From CAZDVQ01 sp964508975 (GTDB lineage Bacteria > Bacteroidota > Bacteroidia > Chitinophagales > Saprospiraceae): a stretch of DNA of 64,000 nt. Where the stretch lies: assembly GCA_964508975.1 (NCBI GenBank), contig CAZDVQ010000015.1:16718-80717 (forward strand), in the 5' to 3' direction. This document shows, piece after piece, positions 25,299-35,025 of this stretch. The notes under the pieces were generated by a model. That model did not search any database and was not told the DNA's origin. It saw nothing but the letters and a program-made list of their open reading frames with translations. Within the stretch, counting starts at the first letter, position 1. Each line of letters opens with the position of its first letter. Both the position numbers and the translations under genes were made by a program.

Positions 25299-27714
25299 CG
25301 CATACAGCCCCACCCAAATAGCACTAATGCTGGGCTGCAACACGCAAGGCCCAACCCGCGACGAAGATCGTATCGACACTTTATTGTATGATAGCAGGCT
25401 GCTGGCCCGTGCGGCCAGCACCTTGTTTTTTGCCCTAAAAACAGCCAGCAACGATGGGCATAAATTTATCCCAGCCCTCTATGGCCGCGGGGTAAGGCAT
25501 TTCGTGGTAGAGCAAGCTATTCCGCAGACTAGCTTCCCCGAAGCTGTTTTTTACCCTTGTCACAATAGCTTAGAAGCATTGCAACAACTCGCTCGGCTAC
25601 ACCGCGAAGCTTATACCTTACCCATTATTGGCATTACGGGTAGTAACGGTAAAACCATCGTGAAAGAATGGTTGTACCAGTTGCTGGTGGCGGATTATAA
25701 AATTGTACGTAGCCCTGGGAGTTATAACTCCCAGCTGGGCGTGCCGCTTTCAGTTTGGCAAATCGACGAGTCGCACGACCTCGGAATATTTGAAGCCGGT
25801 ATTTCAGAACCCGGTAAAATGAGCCGCTTGGCCCAGGTGATTCAGCCCAGTATCGGTATTTTTACCAATATCGGAAAAGCACATGCTGCCGCTTTTGCAA
25901 GCCAAGCAGATAAGATTGTGGAGAAAGCCAAACTGTTTGAGACTTGCCAAACCATCATCTGTTGTAAAAACCATAGCGGCATTTACCAATACCTCCGGGA
26001 ATTGTACCCTAGCAAAAGAATAGTGGCCTGGCACGAGTTTGACGAGAGCTTGAACGATATCGTGGCCGCACTCCCCTTTAATGACGATGCCTCGCGTGAA
26101 AACGCCATGCATTGTGCCGTATTGATGCTGGAGCTTGGCTACAGCGCCGATACCATCATGCAGGGTATCCAGAAGTTAAAGCCTATTTCATTACGCCTCG
26201 AATTAAAACGGGCCGTAAACCGCTGTGCATTGGTCAACGATAGCTACTCGGCGGATGTCAGCTCGCTACAAGTAGCCGCCGATTTTCTCAAACGGCAATA
26301 CCCTAGTTTTAGGAAAACACTCATCCTGTCCGATATTTTGCAATCAGGCTTAAGCCCTGAATTACTCTACACCGAGGTGGCCGAGTTGGTTAAAAGTCGG
26401 GATTTCAGCAGGATAATCGGCATTGGTACCGAGATTAAAGTGCTGCAAAATTTCTTGCCATCGACGATTCAACAGGCTTATTTCCAGGATACCGACGAGT
26501 TCCTAGCACAATATAAGCAAGATGATTTCCACGATGAAGCCATCCTGCTAAAAGGTGCCCGAACCTTTGCCTTTGAACATATTGCTACCCGCCTAGAAGA
26601 AAAAAGCCACCGCACGGTGCTCGAAATTAACCTTAACGCCTTGTTGCATAACCTTAATGTGTATCGGCAACACTTGGCCCCCGGCACTAGGGTCATGGGC
26701 ATGGTTAAAGCAGCCGGCTACGGTAGCGGTAGTCCTGAAGTAGCCCGATTACTAGAAATGCGGGGTACTGAATACCTGGCCGTGGCCTACGCCGATGAGG
26801 GCGTTGATCTCCGGGTTGCAGGTATATCGCTCCCCATCCTTGTACTGAATCCAGAACCCGGTACCTTCGACCTCATGCTGCGCTACGAGCTCGAACCTGA
26901 GATTTATAGCATCGAGTTATTGAAAGCCTATATCGAATTTGTCGCGGCACGGGCGAATACCCGAAAATGCCCCGCTATTCACCTTAAAATTGAAACGGGC
27001 ATGAACCGCCTGGGCCTCGATGCTAAGGATTGGAACAGCCTGTGTCAAATTTTACAACTCAACCCCAATGTCGAGGTTGCCTCGGTGTTTACACACCTCG
27101 TAGCCAGCGAGGCCAGTGAACACGATGCCTTTACCCAGCTTCAAGTAGAACGCTACGAAACGGCTTACAACATGATTGTTGAAGCCATCAAGGCTAAACC
27201 TTTACGGCACGTGCTCAACACGGGCGGCATTATCCGTTTCCCGCAATATCACTTTGACATGGTACGCCTGGGCGTAGGCTTGTACGGTTACGACAGCAGC
27301 GCTCAAATACAAGCACAACTCAGTCCCGTAAGTACCTTGAAGGCTTATGTTTCGCAAGTTAAACAGGTGCCCAAAGGAGAGACCGTTGGCTATAATCGCC
27401 GTGGAGTAGCCCAGGAAGACATGATTACGGCAACCATAGGCATCGGTTATGCCGATGGCTGGCCACGCAAACTAGGCAATGGTCGTTTTAGCGTGTTGAT
27501 TAAAGGAAAACGCGCCCCCATCGTGGGCAATGTGTGTATGGATATGTGCATGGTTGATGTAACGCATATCCCCGGCGTGAAACAAGGCGACGAGGCCATC
27601 ATGTTTGGTAACGAGCCTAGCATACAAGAAGTAGCCAGTGTACTAGAAACCATCCCTTACGAGGTGCTCACCATGGTATCGGAGCGGGTGACGAGGTTGT
27701 GCTATCAAGACTAG
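25291..27714 (+). CDS. murF-alr: Bifunctional MurF ligase / alanine racemase
   Basis: 807 residues. The N-terminal half (about 1-430) is MurF, which adds D-Ala-D-Ala to UDP-MurNAc-tripeptide; the ATP loop is GITGSNGKTIVKEW. The C-terminal half is alanine racemase, with the PLP lysine in VMGMVKAAGYGSG, HLKIETGMNRLG, and the catalytic Tyr region VGYNRRG. The fusion is characteristic of Bacteroidota and joins making D-Ala to using it. The ATG at 25291 overlaps the Fe-S gene stop and matches the start of MurF homology. The stop codon overlaps the stop of the convergent gene by four bases. Confidence 0.94.
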   Translation: MANAYSPTQIALMLGCNTQGPTRDEDRIDTLLYDSRLLARAASTLFFALKTASNDGHKFIPALYGRGVRHFVVEQAIPQTSFPEAVFYPCHNSLEALQQLARLHREAYTLPIIGITGSNGKTIVKEWLYQLLVADYKIVRSPGSYNSQLGVPLSVWQIDESHDLGIFEAGISEPGKMSRLAQVIQPSIGIFTNIGKAHAAAFASQADKIVEKAKLFETCQTIICCKNHSGIYQYLRELYPSKRIVAWHEFDESLNDIVAALPFNDDASRENAMHCAVLMLELGYSADTIMQGIQKLKPISLRLELKRAVNRCALVNDSYSADVSSLQVAADFLKRQYPSFRKTLILSDILQSGLSPELLYTEVAELVKSRDFSRIIGIGTEIKVLQNFLPSTIQQAYFQDTDEFLAQYKQDDFHDEAILLKGARTFAFEHIATRLEEKSHRTVLEINLNALLHNLNVYRQHLAPGTRVMGMVKAAGYGSGSPEVARLLEMRGTEYLAVAYADEGVDLRVAGISLPILVLNPEPGTFDLMLRYELEPEIYSIELLKAYIEFVAARANTRKCPAIHLKIETGMNRLGLDAKDWNSLCQILQLNPNVEVASVFTHLVASEASEHDAFTQLQVERYETAYNMIVEAIKAKPLRHVLNTGGIIRFPQYHFDMVRLGVGLYGYDSSAQIQAQLSPVSTLKAYVSQVKQVPKGETVGYNRRGVAQEDMITATIGIGYADGWPRKLGNGRFSVLIKGKRAPIVGNVCMDMCMVDVTHIPGVKQGDEAIMFGNEPSIQEVASVLETIPYEVLTMVSERVTRLCYQD

Positions 27715-28457
27715 CAGGGGTTTACCCGCCGAATTATATATATGCCCTGTGCACGCAAAAGTTCCTTAACCTCTGCATTACGCTTTATCTCAGCTTCAAG
27801 TTTTGGCATGATTTCAACTTTTCCTATGGCCTTGAAATACAAAATCAAAGCATCCATACTATACTCATAAAAGTAATGTTGTAAAGCCCTCGCATGTTGG
27901 GCACAAATTTTATACACATCCTTAACGATCAATGCTTTATTGTATACATATGCGGTATAGCGGTACGTTCCTGTTTCTCCACCATACATATCAACGTCAA
28001 GGCAAAGTGACGGTTTTATATGCACTATACTATCATATACCATTGGTGGTAAATGGGCTACTGAATATAGGCTCGACGAAAAAATTATTTCAATAGGCCT
28101 GATGGCCTTAATTTCGGCCACTGTAATAAACAGGTATGCTTCACTAGCAATCAGGCCCTCATATAAAGGGTATAATTTCTGGTATAGCTGTATAGGCTCT
28201 TGGGCAGATTCTCTGTACCTTTTGCGATAGGCATCCAAGGTCATTTGCTCTAATAAGCATTTACTTTTCTTGTGCAAGGGTTCTGTGCCCTGACAGCGCT
28301 CCATAGCTACAAGCTCATAAGGCCATGCTATGTAATAAGTACCCTTACCCTTGTCTTTTATATCAAGTTCAGCTTTGACATACATTAGCCCAAACTCGGC
28401 CTTGGCCAAGCTGTTGAAGCCTAATAATAAAGCGAGTATGAACAGTATCCGTTTCAT
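27711..28457 (-). CDS. Hypothetical secreted protein downstream of def
   Basis: 248 residues with signal peptide MKRILFILALLLGFNSLAKA. The mature part starts with a beta segment (GLMYVKAELDIKDKGKGTYY). It has four or five Cys (ERCQGTEPLHKKSKC, KPSLCLDV, KICAQHARAL, final NPC) and a helical C-terminus (PKLEAEIKRNAEVKELLRAQ). I recognise no family. Its ATG follows the def stop directly (TAGATG), so it is translated with def. The base composition is more AT-rich than its neighbours, which may hint at a less ancestral gene. Confidence 0.75.
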   Translation of the reverse strand: MKRILFILALLLGFNSLAKAEFGLMYVKAELDIKDKGKGTYYIAWPYELVAMERCQGTEPLHKKSKCLLEQMTLDAYRKRYRESAQEPIQLYQKLYPLYEGLIASEAYLFITVAEIKAIRPIEIIFSSSLYSVAHLPPMVYDSIVHIKPSLCLDVDMYGGETGTYRYTAYVYNKALIVKDVYKICAQHARALQHYFYEYSMDALILYFKAIGKVEIMPKLEAEIKRNAEVKELLRAQGIYIIRRVNPC

Positions 28458-29018
28458 CTATTTGGCGTATCGCATTTTGTAATCAGCTTGATATTTACCT
28501 GTTTTAATAGCTTCGAGGCGCTTTTGCACCATGCGTTTTTTGAGGGGTTTCAGGTGGTCCACAAACAAAATACCGTCAATATGGTCGTATTCGTGCTGGA
28601 TGACACGAGCTGCAAAACCATCAAAGGTTTGGGTATGTTCCACAAAGTTTTCGTCCATGTAGCGGAGGGTAATCACGCTGGGGCGCTCCACATCGCCGCG
28701 CACGTCGGGGATGCTCAGGCAGCCTTCTTCATAAGCCCAAGGTTTGCCTTGTTCCTCTATTTTATGGGCGTTGATAAACACCATCTTGATGCCCGGTTGG
28801 TTATCCTCGCGGTCTTCCTTTTCGAGTTGAACGGTATCCACCATGAAAAGGCGGATGGGCTGTCCCACTTGGGGCGCAGCTAGGCCAACACCTTTGGCCT
28901 TGTACATGGTTTCCCACATGTTGGCAATCAGCGTTTTAAGCTCAGGAAAGTTAGCGTCAATATCGGCGCCCATTTCGCGGAGCACGGGGTGGCCATAGGC
29001 ATAAATTGGGAGGAACAT
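28458..29018 (-). CDS. def: Peptide deformylase
   Basis: A 186-residue metal enzyme that removes the formyl group from new proteins. All three family motifs are present: GVGLAAPQVG (about residues 43-52), EGCLSIP with the Cys ligand, and QHEYDHIDG with the HExxH-type ligands. Length and start MFLPIYAYGHPVLREMG are normal. The following gene begins at the very next base. A GHR copy separates it from nadA on the same strand. Confidence 0.96.
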   Translation of the reverse strand: MFLPIYAYGHPVLREMGADIDANFPELKTLIANMWETMYKAKGVGLAAPQVGQPIRLFMVDTVQLEKEDREDNQPGIKMVFINAHKIEEQGKPWAYEEGCLSIPDVRGDVERPSVITLRYMDENFVEHTQTFDGFAARVIQHEYDHIDGILFVDHLKPLKKRMVQKRLEAIKTGKYQADYKMRYAK

Positions 29019-29052
29019 GCTATTGCTTACGTTGGTATTTTGAGTGATTATT

Positions 29053-29160
29053 TTTGGGGCGCCTCCCCGCTTCGCGGGGTCGCTACGCTGCGCGGCTCGC
29101 TATTCGCTCGGCCCTTCGGGCTGGCGCTACGCACCACCGCTTCGCATCGCTGGCGCAGGG
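29053..29160 (+). repeat. GHR repeat, subfamily A (copy 7, minimal form)
   Basis: The shortest complete A copy. TTTTGGGGCGCC end, hairpin CCCCGC-ttc-GCGGGG, core TCGCTACGCTGCGCGGCTCG, hairpin GCCC-ttc-GGGC, hairpin TGGCGC-tac-GCACCA with one mismatch, end CTTCGCATCGCTGGCGCAGG. It ends eight bases from the nadA stop. Confidence 0.9.
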
Positions 29161-29167
29161 CGATGGA

Positions 29168-30178
29168 CTAGCCTAACAGCCCTGCTTTTTTCGATACGTC
29201 GAGCATGCGGTCGATGCAGGCACGGCTTTCGGCGATAACGTTGTCTGGCAGTAATATCTCGGGCAGTTCATACTTGAGGCAGAGGTACAACTTCTCGAGG
29301 GTATTGCGTTTCATGTGCGGGCAATCGTTGCAAGCACAGTTGTTTTCAGGTGGAGCGGGGATGAAGGTTTTATGCGGTGCTGCCTTTTGCATGGTATGTA
29401 AGATACCAGCCTCGGTTGCCACGATAAACTCGGTAGCTTCATGTTCAACGGCGTACTTGAGCAAACCGCTGGTTGAACCGATATAGTCGGCATGTTGCAA
29501 TACAGCCTCCTCGCACTCGGGGTGGGCAATAAGTTTTGCGTTGGGGTGCTCGGCCATCAGCTTGAGGATTTTCTCTTGCGAGAAAATCTCGTGCACCATG
29601 CAAGCACCGTTCCAGAGAATCATCTCACGGCCTGTTTTTTTCTGGAGGTAAGCGCCCAGGTTACGGTCAGGGGCAAAGATAATCGGCTGGTCCTGCGGGA
29701 TACTCTCGATGATTTGTACCGCGTTAGTTGAGGTACAGCAAATATCGGTGAGGGTTTTCAGGTCGGCAGTACAGTTAATGTAGCTTACCACCACGTGATC
29801 GGGGTATTTCTCGCGGAATTTTTTGAACAGCGGTGCCGGGCAAGAATCGGCAAGGGAGCAACCCGCTTTGAGGTCGGGCAATAAAACTTTCTTGCTGGGG
29901 TTCAAAATCTTTGCGGTCTCTGCCATGAAGTGTACACCGGCAAACACGATCATATCAGCTTCGGTAGAGGCCGCTTTTTGAGATAGGCCAAGGCTATCAC
30001 CGATATAGTCGGCAATGTCTTGGATATCGCCATCTTGGTAATAGTGTGCTAGGAGAACCGCGTTTTTTTCTTTTTTCAGCTTGTTGATTTCGGCTACAAG
30101 GTCGAGCGTTGGGTCAATTTCCAGGTCGAGGTAACCAATCTTGTCAAGCGTGTTGACGGCATTATTTAAAGTAGTCAT
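29168..30178 (-). CDS. nadA: Quinolinate synthase NadA
   Basis: A 336-residue 4Fe-4S enzyme that condenses iminoaspartate with dihydroxyacetone phosphate in NAD synthesis. The cluster Cys sites are in PDLKAGCSLADSCP, in ICCTSTNAV, and in the C-terminal NNCACNDCPHMKRNTLEKL. VLLAHYYQDGDIQDIADY near the N-terminus is the family hallmark. The start at MTTLNNAV (30178) is preferred over an ATG nine codons upstream because the promoter box lies at 30203-30210. nadB and nadC are not in the window. Confidence 0.95.
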   Translation of the reverse strand: MTTLNNAVNTLDKIGYLDLEIDPTLDLVAEINKLKKEKNAVLLAHYYQDGDIQDIADYIGDSLGLSQKAASTEADMIVFAGVHFMAETAKILNPSKKVLLPDLKAGCSLADSCPAPLFKKFREKYPDHVVVSYINCTADLKTLTDICCTSTNAVQIIESIPQDQPIIFAPDRNLGAYLQKKTGREMILWNGACMVHEIFSQEKILKLMAEHPNAKLIAHPECEEAVLQHADYIGSTSGLLKYAVEHEATEFIVATEAGILHTMQKAAPHKTFIPAPPENNCACNDCPHMKRNTLEKLYLCLKYELPEILLPDNVIAESRACIDRMLDVSKKAGLLG

Positions 30179-30202
30179 ACTGGTTGTGCAATTACTGAAC
30201 TG

Positions 30203-30216
30203 CAAAGATAGGCAAA
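30203..30216 (-). promoter_or_regulatory. nadA promoter
   Basis: Minus-strand TATCTTTG (30203-30210) with TTTG at 30213 and again at 30223. It supports the 30178 start. Confidence 0.6.
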
Positions 30217-30226
30217 TTGATACAAA

Positions 30227-30439
30227 TTGCTGCTACCACCCGCATCTACAAAGTAATGAGTATAACGCTGAAAAGTAGTTATTCCTTTTACAATGGTTAA
30301 TGTTTGTACATGATTCCATATAGAGAGAATATATTAAAAATCGAGTACAAATACAACACGGGTGGCGCTTGGCAATTGTGTTTATATGCTTGGGGCATAT
30401 ATATGTTGCAGTTTAGATTACAAACAGGACACTATTCCG
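30227..30439. other. AT-rich gap, no gene seen
   Basis: Between the nadA promoter and GHR copy 8. No conserved motif, hairpin or supported reading frame was found. Confidence 0.5.
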
Positions 30440-30541
30440 TGCCAGGTGCCTGGAGCGCAGGCCCGCAGGGCCTGGTGCGTAGCACCGAGCGACAGCGAGC
30501 GCGGAAGGGACCGACCCCGGCCAAAGGCCGGGGTGGCACCC
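30440..30541 (-). repeat. GHR repeat, subfamily B (copy 8)
   Basis: GTGCCAGGTGCCTGGAGCGC, hairpin GGCCC-gca-GGGCC, hairpin GGTGC-gta-GCACC, GAGCGACAGCGAGCGC, and CCCCGGCC-aaa-GGCCGGGG, ending GGGTGGCACC instead of GGGCGCCC. Confidence 0.85.
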
Positions 30542-30578
30542 TAATCGTCAATAAAACAATCACTTCCTTAAAATCGCA

Positions 30579-33083
30579 CTATTTAACTAGCTTGTTGCTG
30601 TACAGCAGCCTGCCATCTTGGTACACTTGGATGAGGTACACACCGGGCAATAAAGCCTCGGTGGAGAGCTGGATGGCATTGTCGCCATGGTCAAGCGATT
30701 GTTCGCGGTGCAATACCACCTGACCCAAAGTATTGCTCAATACCATGGAAACGGATTGCGAAGCTGTACTAAATATACTGATATTCAATGCCTTATCAAA
30801 TGGCACCGGCGAAATGCTAACCTGCTCCAGCGTACAACTGTGCTCAACGAACAGCATATCGGAATGTGAGTAGGCGCCGTTAAAATCAAATTGAGCTAGG
30901 CGGTAATAGAGCTTGCCGCTCGCGTTGTTGTCGATATGGCTGTAGCGCTGCTCCTCCATGCTTGTTCCGGCGCCTGCCAGCTCGGCGATGGACTCAAAAT
31001 GTACCCCATCATTGGAGCGCTCGATGGAGAAATACTGGTTTTGGTCCTCAGTGGCGGTAGCCCAAGTCAATTGAGTTTTACCACAAACCAATGCTTCGGC
31101 CTTGAAATAAAGCAACTCCACAGGCAACACCACCACGGTGCTGAAGCCAGCGCCAACATCGAGCAAGGTTTGGCCCGAAGTCAAGCTGAAAGCAGCCGTA
31201 GATTGGCTGGCTGGATTGGTAATATCGCTATCGGTAGCCTCGTTGCCTGAAGCGTTGGGCGGCGATACAACGGTTTGGCCTTGCGGCATGGCCACCACCA
31301 CGTAGTAATTACCCGGAAGTACGCCTGCAAAGGTATACTGCCCAGAAGCATTGGTTAATGCCCTGCCTATCAAGTAATTACTGCTATTATAAAGGCTTAC
31401 GTAAACATTATTCAGGCCGTTATCGCCCGCTTCTTGAATGCCATTACCATTTACATCTTCCCAAATTTGACCCGAAACGCCAGCGTTAGAACCCGGCTGA
31501 TCGCACACCGATGGCACTAAGATATTAGCGAGGCAAATTGGCGGCAAGCTGGTCGAACAGTAGCCTGCACAGGTGTATGCAGATACATCTGGGGCTGTGT
31601 AGGTACAGCTACAACCCGCAGTGCCTCCGCTGTTGGTCACACTAGTGGTAAAGGCAAAAATATTGTTGGTACCAGCCACGGCTACATCGCCGTAAGCATC
31701 GGAACTGCCGGTGTTGAGCACGTTGTTGAGCCGGTTATTACTAAAGGTATTAGTGGTGAAACCAGAGTTGGTGCCGCCCGAACGCACCCAAAAACCACCG
31801 CCACGGCTATTCGCGTTGTTGTTGGTGAAATAATTCCCCGTCATGGTAAAGTTCGAATAGTAAAAAGCGATGGCCCCGCCCCGGAAGGCACTGTTGCTAT
31901 CGAAAAAAGAATTGACTACACTAACCACTGGGTAGTTGGCTACGGTGCTATTGCCAGATGTATAAATAGCACCGCCGTACACCGCCGAAGCGTTGACCGA
32001 GTTTCCTTTGAAAGTACAACCGTTTATGGTCACATTGCTACGCTGGTTGATGTAAACGGCCCCACCACCTTGATCGGCAGTAGCGCTAGATGGGCTAGCG
32101 CTGTTGTTGTAAAAGTCGCTGTTTAAAATACTTACAAAGCACTGAATGCCAATGGCCAAGGCACCGCCCTTACCCGTTGTGGCGGTGTTGTTTGAAAAAA
32201 TACAATTACTGATATCTACGGTAGGCCCGTTGTGCGAGGCCGTTCTGCTTGAACCCTGCGCAATGTTGAGGGCACCACCTGTGTTGTTGCGGGTATTACA
32301 AATAAACTCACAGTCGGTTATATTTACATCGGTGTTATGCGCCGAGGTAACCGAGTTAGCCAAGATGGTCATGGCGCTTACGCTGGGATCGTTGTTGTGG
32401 TTCAAGAATTTGCAATTCAGCAAGTTTACCGTGGTGGTGTTGCTGGTGCCGGCACCGCCAGCGGCGGCATTGCCTGCTAGGCCAGTTGAGGTGATGGTAA
32501 TGGCATCGAGACCACTTTTAGCACAAGCATCAAACACGCAGTTCTCGATGGTAATGTTGGTGGAGTTAGCAATGCTGATGACCGAGTTAAAGCCCTTGAA
32601 GTAAAAATTACGGATGGTAATATTATTGGCCCCAGATATTTGGATGATAGGCCCAATGTTGCCCGAAATATTGCTTACATCCAAAAAAGTACCGCAACCA
32701 CCTGTAGTACCGGTAATGGTTAGGCCGTTCAGGGCGCTTGTCACAGCTAGGGTATAACTCAAAGAATTACCAGAGCAGTTCTCGGCACCGTTCTGGTTGT
32801 CGTAATCGTAGTTTTGAATGTAGGCATCGGGTAAAAACTCAATCGTTTGCCCTGCCGAAGGATTGCTGGACACATATTGTGCAGCTGCCCACCAAGAGGC
32901 ATACGGCGTTGATAAAGAGCCATTTGCAACAATACTGGCATCTTGCGAAGACCAAGAACAGGTGGTGCCTGGATATTGCACAGGGTTCCAAGAACCAATG
33001 TAAGTGGTTTGGGCGCCTACATTAAAAGGGAATAGGCTACAGCCTAAGAGGACGAACACCACCGATTGTATGGTATTTTTCAT
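30579..33083 (-). CDS. Secreted parallel beta-helix protein with T9SS sorting domain
   Basis: 834 residues with signal peptide MKNTIQSVVFVLLGCSLFPFNVGA. Residues about 130-480 are a right-handed beta-helix of Asn-rich turns (ITIRNFYFKGFNSVISI, VTINGCTFKGNSVN, FTMTGNYFTNNNANSRGGGF), as in adhesins and polysaccharide-binding proteins. An SdrD/Cna-B-like domain follows (ISGQIWEDVNGNGIQEAG), then a fibronectin-like part (IERSNDGVHFESIAEL). A type IX C-terminal sorting domain ends it (SISPVPFDKALNISIF ... LLPGVYLIQVYQDGR). It is a probable cell-surface protein or adhesin. No catalytic residues are obvious. Confidence 0.87.
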   Translation of the reverse strand: MKNTIQSVVFVLLGCSLFPFNVGAQTTYIGSWNPVQYPGTTCSWSSQDASIVANGSLSTPYASWWAAAQYVSSNPSAGQTIEFLPDAYIQNYDYDNQNGAENCSGNSLSYTLAVTSALNGLTITGTTGGCGTFLDVSNISGNIGPIIQISGANNITIRNFYFKGFNSVISIANSTNITIENCVFDACAKSGLDAITITSTGLAGNAAAGGAGTSNTTTVNLLNCKFLNHNNDPSVSAMTILANSVTSAHNTDVNITDCEFICNTRNNTGGALNIAQGSSRTASHNGPTVDISNCIFSNNTATTGKGGALAIGIQCFVSILNSDFYNNSASPSSATADQGGGAVYINQRSNVTINGCTFKGNSVNASAVYGGAIYTSGNSTVANYPVVSVVNSFFDSNSAFRGGAIAFYYSNFTMTGNYFTNNNANSRGGGFWVRSGGTNSGFTTNTFSNNRLNNVLNTGSSDAYGDVAVAGTNNIFAFTTSVTNSGGTAGCSCTYTAPDVSAYTCAGYCSTSLPPICLANILVPSVCDQPGSNAGVSGQIWEDVNGNGIQEAGDNGLNNVYVSLYNSSNYLIGRALTNASGQYTFAGVLPGNYYVVVAMPQGQTVVSPPNASGNEATDSDITNPASQSTAAFSLTSGQTLLDVGAGFSTVVVLPVELLYFKAEALVCGKTQLTWATATEDQNQYFSIERSNDGVHFESIAELAGAGTSMEEQRYSHIDNNASGKLYYRLAQFDFNGAYSHSDMLFVEHSCTLEQVSISPVPFDKALNISIFSTASQSVSMVLSNTLGQVVLHREQSLDHGDNAIQLSTEALLPGVYLIQVYQDGRLLYSNKLVK

Positions 33084-33228
33084 AGTGTTTTGTTTTTGTA
33101 CTAGCTAACTTTGGACACAATTCATTGACATTCATCAAATAATTGTGAAATTATGGTAAACAAAACTACAAGGGAATTTTACTAGATTTACATCGAAAAA
33201 TAATCGATTTTAATACATCTGACCGCTC

Positions 33229-34743
33229 ATGACGTCAAACAGCACAGCATTTAATATCATAAAATCGCTCACCATGTCGGAAAAGCGGTACTTCAAAATA
33301 TTTGCGAAACGCCATGTATTAGGAAGTCAAAATAAATATGTAGCTCTTTTTGAACGCTTAGATGCTATGGTACAGGAGGACAATACGGCCCTAATTACTG
33401 CTATGTCACAACTTGGCTACAAGAATGCCAATTTAGCTGCCGATAAAAACTATCTCGCACAGTTGCTTCAACGAGCATTAAACGCTTTTTACAACGAGCA
33501 AAACATCAGCTTAAAAATAAAAAGTAACCTGCAAACCATCGAGATATTGTTCCATAAAGGCCTGTACCACGAGTGCCTGAAACTCATCCGCAAAACCGAG
33601 AAATTGATCGAGGAGGGCGAGTATTACACCCTGCAAATTGACCTCATCATCTGGAAACGCAAGTGTAGCGGCTATGCCTACGGCCTCAAAAAAGCCCAGG
33701 AGGTAAACCTCGAGATGGACTATTGCATCCACAAGGTCAACAACTTGAAAGATATCGTCGATATTTATTACACGACTTATATCGAGAAGCTCAAGTGGCA
33801 ATCTGACCCCAGCGATAAGCTTGAAAAAGTGTTCGGCCAACTATTCCAACAGCCTGTCATGCACGAGCCCACTGAAAACATGACCGTACAGGCCCAAATT
33901 TTTCACCAGCTCTGTTTTGCGCATTACTATTTCTTGGGCAATGATTACCCCAAAGAGTACCATGCCCTGAAAGCCGTGGCTAAAATCATTCAGCAAAACC
34001 CGGTGTACGAACGCGAAAACCTCATGGATTGCGTGGCGCTGTACAACCGCTTGCTCAACGCCTCCAAGTATTTTGAACAGGATACTTTTTACACCGACCT
34101 ACAATATTTATCCAACTTCAACACTGAGGGTAGCTTTATCCCTCAGGTGCTCAAACAACGTATTTTCATCCATATCAGCACCGTCGAGCTCGATTTCCTC
34201 ATGATTCATGGCCAGTTTCAACAAGCTTACGGCATGGCCGAGGGCATCAGCAGCCGGGTCAGCAGCTTCACCTTCCCCATCGAGCCGTATTACGACGTGC
34301 AGCTCCGCCATGCCTTAATGAAGGTCTATATTATACAGGGTCTTTATAGCGAGGCCCTTGACATTTCCAACGAGCTCAACAACCGCTTTAGTTTCAACGA
34401 CAACCCGCACGCGTTTTTCCAGGCACAAATCCTCAACAGCATGTGCCACTACTGCCTTGGCAACCGGGTCATGCTGGCCAACACCATCCCAAACCTCTTG
34501 ATCAAGTATAAAAAAGAGTTCAGCAGCCGGCATTTTGAGCGCAGTTTTTTACGGCTTTTGCACAAGTCGCTGCTCGATGTAAACCTCATGAACAACAGCA
34601 AGCGCAACGATTTTTTCGATCGTTTTTGCCAAAAATATAGCCCGCAGCAAAGCCTCAACAACCAGGATACCGACAACCCCATCCTGTACACCATGTGGCT
34701 CAAGGCCCTCATCCAAAACAAGCCTATCGCCCAGATTTTTTGA
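33229..34743 (+). CDS. Helical repeat protein of unknown function
   Basis: 504 residues, almost entirely alpha-helical, with no signal peptide. TPR-like helix pairs run through it (YHECLKLIRKTEKLIEEGEY; VRQ-type helices; GLYSEALDISNELNNRF). The N-terminus is ASN-rich, then SEKRYFKIFAKRHVLGSQNK. I recall similar conserved proteins in Bacteroidota with no assigned role, and some resemble response-regulator-linked TPR proteins. No catalytic motif is seen. The 145-base gap to the divergent beta-helix gene holds both promoters. A GHR copy starts six bases after its stop. Confidence 0.78.
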   Translation: MTSNSTAFNIIKSLTMSEKRYFKIFAKRHVLGSQNKYVALFERLDAMVQEDNTALITAMSQLGYKNANLAADKNYLAQLLQRALNAFYNEQNISLKIKSNLQTIEILFHKGLYHECLKLIRKTEKLIEEGEYYTLQIDLIIWKRKCSGYAYGLKKAQEVNLEMDYCIHKVNNLKDIVDIYYTTYIEKLKWQSDPSDKLEKVFGQLFQQPVMHEPTENMTVQAQIFHQLCFAHYYFLGNDYPKEYHALKAVAKIIQQNPVYERENLMDCVALYNRLLNASKYFEQDTFYTDLQYLSNFNTEGSFIPQVLKQRIFIHISTVELDFLMIHGQFQQAYGMAEGISSRVSSFTFPIEPYYDVQLRHALMKVYIIQGLYSEALDISNELNNRFSFNDNPHAFFQAQILNSMCHYCLGNRVMLANTIPNLLIKYKKEFSSRHFERSFLRLLHKSLLDVNLMNNSKRNDFFDRFCQKYSPQQSLNNQDTDNPILYTMWLKALIQNKPIAQIF

Positions 34744-34748
34744 TTTTT

Positions 34749-34901
34749 TTGGGCGCCCCGGCTACGCCGTCGCTACGTTGCGCGGCTCGCTGTCGCTCGG
34801 CCCTTCGCCGCCCTTTTATAAGGAGACGTTCCACGGAACGGCTCTACAGGCGGCTTGGTCTGGCGCGTTGCGCCACCGCTCCACATCGCTGGCGCAGGGC
34901 C
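34749..34901 (+). repeat. GHR repeat, subfamily A (copy 9) with nested GAGACGT insert
   Basis: TTTTTGGGCGCCCC right after a stop codon, hairpin CGGC-tac-GCCG, core GTCGCTACGTTGCGCGGCTC, CGCCGCC stem with loop GGAGACGTTCCACGGAACGG, and hairpin TGGCGC-gtt-GCGCCA, ending CATCGCTGGCGCAGG. Confidence 0.9.
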
Positions 34902-35025
34902 AAAATATTTTTTTTCGGGTAGCTGTAACTTTTCAAAAGGGCACTGCGTCATACGGACAAATGAACAAATTGAGCTTGCAAGCGCCTCAACTTAAATTAC
35001 TTCAATCCCTTTAAAATTACTTCCT

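Noticed and set aside
30304..30723. 139-residue plus-strand frame across GHR copy 8
   Set aside because: It runs through the repeat and into the antisense of the beta-helix protein's sorting domain, which is clearly the coding strand.
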